This document shows positions 7,533-16,010 of a stretch of DNA of 39,033 nucleotides, one piece after another (the stretch's first letter is position 1; the number at the start of each line of letters is the position of its first letter). The notes under the pieces were generated by a model. It was not told the DNA's origin, ran no database searches, and saw nothing but the letters and a program-made list of their open reading frames with translations. The DNA comes from Candidatus Neomarinimicrobiota bacterium (GTDB lineage: Bacteria; Fidelibacterota; SORT01), in the NCBI GenBank assembly GCA_022573815.1, contig JACZTG010000021.1, positions 1 to 39,033 on the forward strand, in the 5' to 3' direction. Made by a program: the position numbers and the translations under genes.

Positions 7533-8750
7533 ATGTTGGAAACATTTAATGATATCAGTGAGGCCATTGACGCGTATAAAAACGGTGAGATGATAATCGT
7601 TGTGGATGATGAAGACAGGGAGAACGAGGGGGATCTTATCATGGCCGCAGAAAAGGTCAGTTCTGAGGATGTAAATTTTATGTCTAAAGAGGCCCGTGGG
7701 TTGATATGCGTTGCATTGACTGAAGAACGAGCAGATAAACTTAATATAAATTTAATGGTACGGGATAACACTGCGTTGCACGAAACGAGGTTTACGGTAT
7801 CTGTAGATGCAATAACCGGAACCACTACCGGAATATCTACTCACGACAGAGCGCTCACGATAAAAGCTTTGATAAATAAAGATACTTCTCCTGACGAATT
7901 GGCGCGTCCCGGACATATATTTCCCATTTTAGGAGCCGAAGGCGGCGTACTAAGAAGAGCCGGTCATACAGAGGCTTCGATAGATATGGCAAAACTTGCC
8001 GGATTATCCCATGCAGGGGTTTTATGCGAAATAATGGATGACGACGGGACAATGGCCAAGCTTCCCAGACTTGTTGAATTATCTAAACGATATAACTTAA
8101 AATTAATCACTGTTCGCGATATTATAGAATATCGGAGGAAAAACGAAAAACTCGTTGAATTAGTTGAGAAAGTTAATATGCCTACGGGAAACGGAAGTTT
8201 TATCCTATACCTCTATGAAAATATCCTAAGCAAGGAAACTCACGTTGCGCTTGTTAAAGGTGAAATTTCAGATAAAGAACCGGTGCTTGTAAGAGTGCAT
8301 TCGGAATGTCTCACCGGAGACGCGCTCGGCTCGCTTCGATGCGACTGCGGTGACCAGCTTAGCGCTGCAATGAAAATGATCGAAGATGAAGGTAAGGGAA
8401 TTTTACTGTATATGCGGCAGGAAGGGAGAGGAATCGGACTTAAAAATAAAATCCTCGCCTATCAGCAGCAAGATCTCGGTTTAGATACCGTTGAAGCAAA
8501 TGAGGTTCTTGGATTAAAGCCGGACCTTAGAAATTACGGCATCGGAGCGCAAATTCTTGTTGATTTAGGGGTACGAAAAATGAAACTGATGACCAATAAT
8601 CCTAAAAAGGTAGTGGGTTTAGATGCTTACGGACTGGAAATCAGTGAACGCGTACCAATCGAAATTGAACCTCATGCTGATAATAAAAAATATCTTGAGA
8701 CGAAAAGAGATAAGCTTGGGCATCTGATATTAAAAAGGACAGGAGATTAA
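7533..8750 (+). CDS. ribBA: Bifunctional DHBP synthase / GTP cyclohydrolase II
   Basis: 405 residues. The N-terminal 3,4-dihydroxy-2-butanone-4-phosphate synthase domain (about 1-205) has VDDEDRENEGDLIMAAE, RPGHIFPI and RAGHTEASIDMAKLAG. The C-terminal GTP cyclohydrolase II domain has the zinc cysteines in HSECLTGDALGSLRCDCG and the motif YMRQEGRGIGL. Both active sites look complete, so the protein supplies both branches (from ribulose-5-phosphate and GTP). GGGGAG lies only a base or two before ATG 7533, so TTG 7536 is a possible alternative start. Confidence 0.96.
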   Translation: MLETFNDISEAIDAYKNGEMIIVVDDEDRENEGDLIMAAEKVSSEDVNFMSKEARGLICVALTEERADKLNINLMVRDNTALHETRFTVSVDAITGTTTGISTHDRALTIKALINKDTSPDELARPGHIFPILGAEGGVLRRAGHTEASIDMAKLAGLSHAGVLCEIMDDDGTMAKLPRLVELSKRYNLKLITVRDIIEYRRKNEKLVELVEKVNMPTGNGSFILYLYENILSKETHVALVKGEISDKEPVLVRVHSECLTGDALGSLRCDCGDQLSAAMKMIEDEGKGILLYMRQEGRGIGLKNKILAYQQQDLGLDTVEANEVLGLKPDLRNYGIGAQILVDLGVRKMKLMTNNPKKVVGLDAYGLEISERVPIEIEPHADNKKYLETKRDKLGHLILKRTGD

Positions 8751-8754
8751 ATAA

Positions 8755-9222
8755 ATGTATAACCTGATTGAAGGAGACCTTTCAGCGAGGGGAATGAAGT
8801 TTGCCATATTGGTCAGCAGGTTCAATTCTATGATTTCCAAACAGCTTCTCGAAGGCGCTATAGATTGCCTTAATCGGCATGGAGCGGCTGATAATTCAGC
8901 GGATGTATATTGGGTTCCGGGCAGCCGTGAAATTCCGGCAGTTGCGAAGAAATTAGTTGATAAGGGAACATATGACGGAATTATATGTCTTGGGGCGGTT
9001 ATCAGGGGTGCTACATCTCATTTTGATTATGTCGCTCAGGAAGTCTCACGGGGAGTATCAGAACTCGCGTACAATTCAAATATTCCTGTAATTTTCGGCG
9101 TTCTGACAACGGATAATGTCGAGCAAGCCCTTGAAAGAGCAGGAACGAAAATGGGGAACAAAGGTTGGGACGCAGCGTTAGCAGCAATAGAGATGCGAAA
9201 TCTATTCAAAAAGATAAACTGA
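8755..9222 (+). CDS. ribH: 6,7-dimethyl-8-ribityllumazine synthase
   Basis: 155 residues, the usual length. Family motifs are VSRFNSMISKQLLEGA, VPGSREIPAVAKKL, GAVIRGATSHFDYVA and VIFGVLTTDNVEQALERAG. It joins the pyrimidine and the butanone phosphate to form lumazine, the substrate of RibE. Preceded by AGGAG and 4 bases from ribBA. Confidence 0.97.
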   Translation: MYNLIEGDLSARGMKFAILVSRFNSMISKQLLEGAIDCLNRHGAADNSADVYWVPGSREIPAVAKKLVDKGTYDGIICLGAVIRGATSHFDYVAQEVSRGVSELAYNSNIPVIFGVLTTDNVEQALERAGTKMGNKGWDAALAAIEMRNLFKKIN

Positions 9223-9232
9223 TACATCTTCT

Positions 9233-11596
9233 TTGACTAAAAATATTCTAATTCTATTCCTCACATTCTTCTTAACAATTAATCTAGCTCAAGCTCAAAG
9301 TAATATTAGAATTGGCGAGTGGCGTGTCGAATCAAGTAAATTACTTGTACAGGATATGGCGTCTTTTGGTGATAAAGTTTATGCGGCAACCACCGGCGGG
9401 CTTATAATTTATGCGCCGGAGAAAACTGAGACAATAACTATCTTAGACGGGCTTTCTTCGCTTGATATCAACAGTATGGTTGTTGACAGCAGAGGAACCA
9501 TTATACTCGGGATGAACTCTCCCATTGGTAATCTTGATTTTTATTCTCCCGAAGACGGTTTTACTTATACAATTAATGAAAATCTAAGCGGGATAACTTC
9601 GTTAGCGGTATCAGGAGATTCGATTTTCGCAGGATTTTTTGCGGCTGATCAAATCGGTATGTTGCTCTTGACCTATGATAATGCATCAGGAAGATATAAC
9701 TTTAAGGATTCGTTTAAGAACTTTCCCGCAGGATTATCTTTCTCTGCGATAACCGCAATCTCAATTATAAACGATTCGATTTACGTCGGAACAGACGGAG
9801 GATTAGTTTCGGCATCACTTCGCGGTGACAACCTGAAGGATCCGGCAAGTTGGATACGGCTGAAGCTTAATACGGGAAGTGTAGAAAACATTCGAGCAGT
9901 CAGTTTGGTTGCCGGAGTGCTGACTGTCGCGCCTGATAGAGGAGTTTATCGTCGTGAAGGGAATAATTGGGTATTAGAAGATTCATTGACCACTAATACA
10001 CTACTTGTTAATTCCTTTTTTGAATCTCCTGCCGGATTTTTTCTGGCTTCAAACCGAGGTATTTTTGAAAGGAAAGACGGCATTGGGTGGCGACGACTCA
10101 CAAACGAATCAAGACATACAAAAGCATTAACAAAGAGTTCTGATGGCACATTATGGGTTGGGTTTTTGAATGAAGGAGTGGCAAGATTTGATAATACTTT
10201 ATCTCGATTCGTATCTGAGGCGTTAAACTCACCATTTAATAACACAATAACATCGATGTCCATGGGAATTGATTCAGTTCTTTGGACAGGGAGTAACAAG
10301 GGATTCAATTCCCTTTCCGATAGGGGATGGAAAAGTTTCTTATCTTCTCGTGATGGCAATACGCATCTGAATTTTTATAGTGATGTTGACCGACAGTTAT
10401 ATCTGGCGGATACATTATTGATCCCTCTTTCTACTGTCGAGATAGCCTTTGCGGCAAGCAATGGATTAGTTTATTTAGGATATGGCGGTTCAGGAATGCT
10501 GGAATTTGATCCGAAGTCACCCGAAGATTTTATTGTTTTTGATTCGACGGACGGAATATTGGCGGGTTCTGAAGGTCATGGAGGAGATTCAAGATTTGTG
10601 GTGTTGGGTGATATCGCTGAAGATGCAGGCGGTAATCTCTGGTTGGCAAACGCATTCGCGGAAACAGACAGACATCTAATTGCTTTTGACCCAGAAAGGA
10701 ACCTTCACTATTTTAGCACTGATGAAGGATTATTAAACGGTGTTCTTCGAGCAATTTCAATTGACAGCAGAGGACTTATCTGGCTGGGTTTTCAAGCAGA
10801 TCCGGAGACCTTTTTACCTCAAGGAGGATTACAGGTGCTTGACTATGCAGGTACGCTTGCGGACCGTTCTGATGACATCTGGCTGAATATTACTAAATCA
10901 GATGGTCTTGAGAGCAATGTTGTAAACGATATTGCAGTTGATAATGACGATGTAGTTTGGATAGCCGTTGTGGGAGGTGTACATAGACTTGTCATTCCTT
11001 TTGAATTATCGAAAGCAAACTTGAGAGCGAGTCTTTCAGGCATAATCCCTATCGTATCTGACCATAATGTTCAAAGAATCGAAGTGGACAGCCGCAATAA
11101 TAAATGGTTCGCCACCGAGACAGGTGGTGTGAAAGTATTGCTCACTGACAACACGTGGCTGAACGGAAATGAGGGTTTTACCACTAATAACAGTCCTTTA
11201 CTTTCCGATAATATTACGTCTATTGAATTCGATCCTTCGAATGGCGATGTGTTTATTGCAACGCTTAAAGGAATTTCGATATTGAGAACACAATTTGCGG
11301 ATCCCTTAGAAAGTCTATCAAATGTAAGAACTTATCCAAGCCCATTTATAATTCCCGCCACGAACGAGATGGTCATTGATAATCTCGCCGATGGAGCAAG
11401 CATAAAAATTCTCGATATTAATGGTGATTTAGTCAGAGAGTTGACAGCCGGCACCGGAGAAATAAAGGGACGTCAAGGATTCTGGGACGGCAGAGATGAT
11501 GAAAATAGATTAGTAGCAAGTGGGATATATTTAGCGTTTGTATTCACTAATACAGAATTAAAAGCGACAGCTAAGATAGCCGTTGTGAGGCGTTAA
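9233..11596 (+). CDS. Secreted beta-propeller protein, PorZ-like, with T9SS-type C-terminal domain
   Basis: 787 residues from a TTG start. A signal peptide (about 1-21, ending NLAQAQ) is followed by IGEWRVESS and AATTGGL, as in the N-terminus of PorZ. The central region (about 30-690) has repeated segments of the reg_prop type (GLSSLDINSMVVDSRGTI, GVLRAISIDSRGLIWLG, NVVNDIAVDNDDVVWIA), which form beta-propellers. The C-terminus has YPSPF and FWDGRDDENRLVASGIY, a FlgD-like/type IX sorting fold. In Porphyromonas, PorZ takes part in the T9SS attachment complex; here the name rests on domain order only. It starts 10 bases after ribH, so it may be transcribed with the riboflavin operon. Confidence 0.7.
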   Translation: MTKNILILFLTFFLTINLAQAQSNIRIGEWRVESSKLLVQDMASFGDKVYAATTGGLIIYAPEKTETITILDGLSSLDINSMVVDSRGTIILGMNSPIGNLDFYSPEDGFTYTINENLSGITSLAVSGDSIFAGFFAADQIGMLLLTYDNASGRYNFKDSFKNFPAGLSFSAITAISIINDSIYVGTDGGLVSASLRGDNLKDPASWIRLKLNTGSVENIRAVSLVAGVLTVAPDRGVYRREGNNWVLEDSLTTNTLLVNSFFESPAGFFLASNRGIFERKDGIGWRRLTNESRHTKALTKSSDGTLWVGFLNEGVARFDNTLSRFVSEALNSPFNNTITSMSMGIDSVLWTGSNKGFNSLSDRGWKSFLSSRDGNTHLNFYSDVDRQLYLADTLLIPLSTVEIAFAASNGLVYLGYGGSGMLEFDPKSPEDFIVFDSTDGILAGSEGHGGDSRFVVLGDIAEDAGGNLWLANAFAETDRHLIAFDPERNLHYFSTDEGLLNGVLRAISIDSRGLIWLGFQADPETFLPQGGLQVLDYAGTLADRSDDIWLNITKSDGLESNVVNDIAVDNDDVVWIAVVGGVHRLVIPFELSKANLRASLSGIIPIVSDHNVQRIEVDSRNNKWFATETGGVKVLLTDNTWLNGNEGFTTNNSPLLSDNITSIEFDPSNGDVFIATLKGISILRTQFADPLESLSNVRTYPSPFIIPATNEMVIDNLADGASIKILDINGDLVRELTAGTGEIKGRQGFWDGRDDENRLVASGIYLAFVFTNTELKATAKIAVVRR

Positions 11597-11599
11597 AAA

Positions 11600-12646
11600 C
11601 TAAAACTTAGCCAGTTCGTCAACAACTTCTCTAACAAGTTTTTTCTTTTCATTATAGGGAATAAAAGCGCTTTTAAATCCGTAAATTATTATCTCTTTAA
11701 AATCATCCATATCAAATCCGTAGTACTTATTTGCAATCATAAATTCTTTTGATACAGTAGTGTCTGAAACCAGGAGATTGTCTGTGTTTATGGTGACTCT
11801 CAATCCGAGTTCGTAATACGTTTTGATAGGATGCGATTCGAAACTGGAAACGCTCCCTGTCTGGACATTAGAACTGATACACATTTCAAGAGGAATTCTG
11901 TGATCGTTTATGTAGTTCAATAGATCTCCATCCTCACGCGTTCGAGTTCCATGTCCAATTCTGTGAGCTCCGCAGTAATGAATCGCCTGATGAATACTCT
12001 CAGGGCCGTATGCCTCTCCGGCATGAATAGTCAGATTCAGGTTATTGTTCAAAGTAAGATAGAATGCAGCCATATGGTCTTTTGCAGGATAATTTTCTTC
12101 TTGTCCGGCGAGATCAAATCCGACAACACCTCTATTTTTAAATGCTACGGCAAGCTCAGCAAGGATGAGAGAAGTGTCTCCGCCAATACTTCTGATACCA
12201 CATACAATAATACCTGTAATAATTCCATATTTTAATTCTGCTCTACGTAATCCCGTTTTGGTGGCTTCGATTGTTTCTATCAGCGTAAGTCCCTGTTCAA
12301 TATTCAATACAGGTGAAAACCGGACCTCCAACAGTCTTACGCCGTCGTTCCATTGATCTTCAGCCAATTCAAATGCTACTCTTTCTATAGCGGATGCAGT
12401 TTGCATCACACTCAGAGTCAGGTCGAATACTTTTAGATAATCAGCGAGACTTTTATTTTTCCTTCGTCCTGCTTTTAAAATATCAGTTAAATCATCTACG
12501 TTATCCGCCGGAAGCTTCACTCCCTGCTCTTGTGCAAGTTCTAAAACTGTTTCTACCCTGAGAGAGCCGTCAAGGTGGCAATGTAAATCTGTTTTAGGCA
12601 GCGCTTTTAAAACATCTTCTGTTATTTTCAGGTTACTACGATTCAT
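11600..12646 (-). CDS. add: Adenosine deaminase
   Basis: 348 residues from the ATG at 12646, chosen because AAGGA lies six bases upstream; an upstream in-frame ATG at 12673 lacks one. Zinc-site motifs are KTDLHCHLDGSL near the N-terminus, HAGEAYGPESI with the nearby HRIGHGTR, SSNVQTG and INTDN. It converts adenosine (or deoxyadenosine) to inosine. The start overlaps the end of the upstream yjjX-like gene by 11 bases, indicating translational coupling. Its stop is 3 bases from the convergent propeller gene. Confidence 0.92.
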   Translation of the reverse strand: MNRSNLKITEDVLKALPKTDLHCHLDGSLRVETVLELAQEQGVKLPADNVDDLTDILKAGRRKNKSLADYLKVFDLTLSVMQTASAIERVAFELAEDQWNDGVRLLEVRFSPVLNIEQGLTLIETIEATKTGLRRAELKYGIITGIIVCGIRSIGGDTSLILAELAVAFKNRGVVGFDLAGQEENYPAKDHMAAFYLTLNNNLNLTIHAGEAYGPESIHQAIHYCGAHRIGHGTRTREDGDLLNYINDHRIPLEMCISSNVQTGSVSSFESHPIKTYYELGLRVTINTDNLLVSDTTVSKEFMIANKYYGFDMDDFKEIIIYGFKSAFIPYNEKKKLVREVVDELAKF

Positions 12647-13202
12647 ATAAATCCTTATTGTAAAATGGCGCAAAAGCTGAAATCAACGCATATTGGAAAC
12701 TTAACTTCCGCGTAATATTATCATTTGTTAAAACTCCGAACACACCCTGATTGCTTCTAACGTCGGAGATGTTCGAATATCTGTCGATTGCAATTCCAAG
12801 GCTTTCCTTGTTTTCATAAATAGATCTGGCAAGCCTTTCCGGCACACTAAGATTTGGTGAGGAGCCAACGTGAAAATCTGTTCCGTTATATACTACTGCC
12901 CATCCCTGAATAAAAGTGACTTTTCTTCCCTCAATAATATTTTGATGAAATCCACCCTCCATACCAATATAATAATCAGCTTTTTCATCCAAATTATCCA
13001 TCTCATTTTTCAATGTGTAGACTCTATTCATTGCTCCTTTTATAATCTCCTCCTCGGAGATTGGAGTTTCGCTCACTCCTGATTCAATACTTTTTGCAAC
13101 CATACTCCAGCTATCCACACCTAATTCGCCGGCAATGATATTCATTGCCTCGTTTAAAGCATCCAATTTCGGTTTTCTCTCAGTTGCGCACGCAACGATC
13201 AT
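12636..13202 (-). CDS. yjjX: Inosine/xanthosine triphosphatase, YjjX/DUF84 family
   Basis: 188 residues. The N-terminus CATERKPKLDALNEA and the signature ESGVSETPISEEEIIKGAMNR match the YjjX/DUF84 non-canonical NTP pyrophosphatases, followed by YYIGMEGG and GWAVVYNG. The family hydrolyses ITP and XTP and keeps them out of nucleic acids. AGAGG precedes the ATG. It lies between an OPT transporter gene and add, overlapping add; add produces inosine, the route by which ITP can build up. Confidence 0.85.
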   Translation of the reverse strand: MIVACATERKPKLDALNEAMNIIAGELGVDSWSMVAKSIESGVSETPISEEEIIKGAMNRVYTLKNEMDNLDEKADYYIGMEGGFHQNIIEGRKVTFIQGWAVVYNGTDFHVGSSPNLSVPERLARSIYENKESLGIAIDRYSNISDVRSNQGVFGVLTNDNITRKLSFQYALISAFAPFYNKDLYES

Positions 13203-13227
13203 TTATACCTCTAAATTCATATAGCAA

Positions 13228-13260
13228 CGCCCGGTACAGCGATTTTTAAGCGCCCGGGCG
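13228..13260 (-). terminator. GC-rich hairpin between the OPT gene and yjjX
   Basis: CGCCCGG (13228-13234) pairs with CCGGGCG (13254-13260), with a smaller inner AGCG/CGCT-type stem in the loop. Read on the minus strand it follows the OPT stop by about 27 bases. There is no clear T-run, so it may be an mRNA-stabilising or partially terminating hairpin between the two genes rather than a full terminator. Confidence 0.5.
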
Positions 13261-13287
13261 ATGATTACGGTTTATATTAATATTTTA

Positions 13288-15267
13288 TTACGATTCATCT
13301 TTACCACGGGATACTTTGTACAGAAAGTAAACAACAAGTCCAACGGCAACAATACCCGGTAACGCAATCGGGTTAGAAATTAAGGAGAAAACATCGCCGT
13401 CTTGATACACAACAATCGGAATTGCCATAAGAATTCCTACAAGCGCTTCTCCGGTTATAAGTCCGGAGGCAAAAAGAATGCCGTTACCCAGATTATCTTC
13501 TTTCTTCTCTTCGATCTTTTCACGTTCGCTTTCCGGGGCAGTTTCAATCTTTTTATTGAGATGCTTTGCCGCGGCATAAGCTACCAATCCACCAATGAAA
13601 ATTGCTGAAGAAAGTTCAAGAGGAAGGTATATGCCTACAGCGACAGCAAGAACAGGAGTTCTGAATTCGGAACCTTTTTTCTCTAAGTATTTATCCAATA
13701 TAATTATCCCGACTGCAATTACTCCGCCGATATAAATAAGATTCATCGGCAAGCCGCCTTGAAATACACCTTTTGCCACGCTCGCCATTAAAGTTGACTG
13801 AGGCGCGATAAGAGGGTTGGGGTGAGCCGCAGTGGCAATACCAATACCATACGCATCAAGCAACAGATTAAGAACGGGAGCCATAACAAATGCTGCTGCA
13901 ATTACTCCGACTCCTTCCATCACCTGCTGTTTCCACGGCGTCGCTCCCAACAGCTGACCTGCTTTCAAATCCTGAAGCACATCACCACCGATTGCCGCTG
14001 CGCAGGCTACTACAGAACCGATTAAGATTGCGGCCGCGGGACCGACTGCGCTGTCAGTACCCATAAGAACAGCTAACAGTGCGGCGCTTGTTAGAATCGT
14101 GGCGATGGTAACCCCTGAAATCGGGTTATTCGAACTACCGACAAGTCCTGCCATATATGCCGCAACAGCCGAGAAGAGAAAACCTGCGATTATCATAAGT
14201 ACAGCCATAATTCCTGATATAAATAGATTTCCTACCAATACGAAGTAAAGTATAAATAGAGGTACTACGGAAACCAAAATAGCGATCATAACCCATTTCA
14301 TCGGTATATCCCTCTCAAGGCGGGAAATAGCAGAATCAGTTCCATTTTTGTCACCGTGAAAGGCTTGCATTCCACTGCGAATGCCCTGAGATAATGGTTT
14401 TCTCAGGTTGATCAATGCCCAAAGTCCGCCCACAACCATTGAGCCGACTCCGAGAAAACGAATTTTAGTACTCCATATTGTCCCTGCCGCGTCAACAGCC
14501 TCGCCAACCGGAATACCGTTAACCCAAACGTATATCGGGATAGCGATTAACCATGACATAACACCCCCGGCAAATACCAGAGTAGCGATGTTGAGACCAA
14601 TGATGTAACCTACAGAAATTAATGCCGGTGAAAGATTTACACCGAAGTAAGCTATGGTACCCATAACATATCGAGCGGACTCCCAGGTAGCGCTCCAAAG
14701 GTGAAGCCCTGTTTCGGAAAATTTTATTGCCGCACCGGCAAGACTTGACCAAACTAAATACTTGATTCTGGAACCGCCTCTATCACCCGTTTTTAATATT
14801 TCAGCGGTGGCGATACCTTCAGGGTAAAGTAATTTAGCTTCTACTATCAGTGCCCGGCGAAGCGGAATAGTGAATAGCACGCCAATCATACCTCCGAGTC
14901 CTGCAATCAGAGTCGTCTGCCAATAATTAAATTCTGTCCAATAATTCAGCATTACCAGAGCCGGTATTGTAAATATTACTCCGGCTGCCACAGATTCGCC
15001 TGACGAAGCGGCAGTTTGCACAATATTGTTTTCAAGAATGTTTGAATTTTTAAAGAATCGAAGAACAGCCATTGATATTACCGCAGCAGGTATAGAAGCT
15101 GAAACTGTAAGCCCGGCAAACAAACCCAGATAAGCATTTGCTCCGGATAAGATTACAGCAAGAAGAATTCCGAGAATAACAGCTCTTACGGTTATTTCGG
15201 GGAGATTCGTACCTGCTGAAATGTAAGGAATAATCTTAACGCTGTTTGAATCAGTGTGTGAGGACAT
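13288..15267 (-). CDS. OPT family oligopeptide transporter
   Basis: 659 residues, almost entirely hydrophobic, with about 14-16 membrane helices. OPT features include the N-terminal SAGTNLPEITVRAVILGIL, SGANAYLGLFAGLTVSASIPAAV, YPEGIATAEILKTGD, GSSNNPISGVTIATIL and GDVLQDLKAGQLLGATP. A charged cytoplasmic loop rich in Glu and Lys lies near residue 580. Bacterial OPT proteins import peptides, and some import metal complexes; the substrate cannot be read from sequence. A consensus promoter lies 105 bases upstream. Confidence 0.93.
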   Translation of the reverse strand: MSSHTDSNSVKIIPYISAGTNLPEITVRAVILGILLAVILSGANAYLGLFAGLTVSASIPAAVISMAVLRFFKNSNILENNIVQTAASSGESVAAGVIFTIPALVMLNYWTEFNYWQTTLIAGLGGMIGVLFTIPLRRALIVEAKLLYPEGIATAEILKTGDRGGSRIKYLVWSSLAGAAIKFSETGLHLWSATWESARYVMGTIAYFGVNLSPALISVGYIIGLNIATLVFAGGVMSWLIAIPIYVWVNGIPVGEAVDAAGTIWSTKIRFLGVGSMVVGGLWALINLRKPLSQGIRSGMQAFHGDKNGTDSAISRLERDIPMKWVMIAILVSVVPLFILYFVLVGNLFISGIMAVLMIIAGFLFSAVAAYMAGLVGSSNNPISGVTIATILTSAALLAVLMGTDSAVGPAAAILIGSVVACAAAIGGDVLQDLKAGQLLGATPWKQQVMEGVGVIAAAFVMAPVLNLLLDAYGIGIATAAHPNPLIAPQSTLMASVAKGVFQGGLPMNLIYIGGVIAVGIIILDKYLEKKGSEFRTPVLAVAVGIYLPLELSSAIFIGGLVAYAAAKHLNKKIETAPESEREKIEEKKEDNLGNGILFASGLITGEALVGILMAIPIVVYQDGDVFSLISNPIALPGIVAVGLVVYFLYKVSRGKDES

Positions 15268-15379
15268 TCAATTCTCCGTATTAATAGTTAATATGCAGTC
15301 AGAAAACGCAGGAAAATATGTAGGGATATTTAAAGCGTAAACTGTGACAATTAGTAATAATAGCATAAATATTGGTGTA

Positions 15380-15408
15380 ATTATAAACCTTTACCGATAA
15401 TTTGTCAA
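15380..15408 (-). promoter_or_regulatory. Perfect-consensus sigma-70 promoter of the OPT transporter gene
   Basis: On the minus strand: TTGACA (15408-15403), a 17-base spacer and TATAAT (15385-15380), a full 12-of-12 match. Transcription should start near 15373, giving a leader of about 105 bases. Confidence 0.8.
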
Positions 15409-15595
15409 GTGCAAAGGGTGTTTTAAATATTCCTGCATTCAGAATTCTAAATAAAATCAACAAATCGTTGTCTCAATGTGGCAACAAGCTACCGATAATA
15501 TAATAATATAAAAAATGACACTGCTTGGGTGTTAATAGCGTAAGAGATTATTATTACAGCAGATACAGACAAATTCTTCGGTTCATTGGTATTTA

Positions 15596-15611
15596 TGGCA
15601 CATAATTTGCT
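15596..15611 (+). promoter_or_regulatory. Sigma-54 (RpoN) promoter, perfect -24/-12 match
   Basis: TGGCAC, ATAAT, TTGC, T: matches the consensus TGGCAC-N5-TTGCW at every fixed position. The start of transcription would be near 15622, about 80 bases before the small zinc-ribbon gene at 15703. No enhancer-binding site was recognised upstream. Confidence 0.65.
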
Positions 15612-15702
15612 CTTTACATTATAACGCTAATGCAGGAAATGGAAAGAAAATATTAAACTTTTCCTTTTCAAGTGCGTTAAATAAAGTAGAAGGAATATAC
15701 AA

Positions 15703-15912
15703 ATGGTAACAGCACTAAGACATAGAGATGAGAATTGGGAACTTGCGAGACAGCTGCATGAGACTGAAGCAGAGGTCTTAGAGTATCTTATCTGCGACGT
15801 TTGCGGGACTTACTGGAGTCCCGAGGCTGATGATTATCCTTGGTTGATGAATGATGATTACATTAGCTGCAGTTGCGGAAATCTGCTAAGCAAGAAGGGC
15901 GATTTAATCTAA
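15703..15912 (+). CDS. Small zinc-ribbon-like protein, function unknown
   Basis: 69 residues with a strong AGAAGGA ribosome-binding site. The first 30 residues are a charged helix; then CDVC (Cys31, Cys34) and CSCG (Cys56, Cys58) form a likely metal-binding ribbon (CxxC-x21-CxC) with an acidic loop between (SPEADDYPWLMNDDY). I do not recognise the family. It is monocistronic, flanked by divergent and convergent genes, and lies behind a sigma-54 promoter match, which suggests regulated expression. Confidence 0.7.
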   Translation: MVTALRHRDENWELARQLHETEAEVLEYLICDVCGTYWSPEADDYPWLMNDDYISCSCGNLLSKKGDLI

Positions 15913-16010
15913 AGTTGCAAAAACCGGGTTAAACCAGCTCAATTTTCTATCTGGCTGACACTGCTCAGTCGGCCTCGAAGTTCAAATAATCTGTTCTTAC
16001 TAACATATGA

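Larger units (their letters stand above)
15268..15702. other. 435-base divergent intergenic region
   Basis: AT-rich and without a convincing ORF. It holds a perfect sigma-70 promoter for the OPT gene on the minus strand (15380-15408) and a sigma-54 match for the small zinc-ribbon gene on the plus strand (15596-15611). I see nothing I can name in 15410-15595. Confidence 0.6.

Noticed and set aside
7403-7825. 140-codon minus-strand ORF across the ribE/ribBA junction
   Set aside because: Opposite two well-conserved enzymes, with no SD and no recognisable domains.
15925-15970. Bidirectional terminator between the zinc-ribbon gene and the TPR gene
   Set aside because: Only a short CCAG/CTGG stem with a long loop and no clear T-run; too weak to call.
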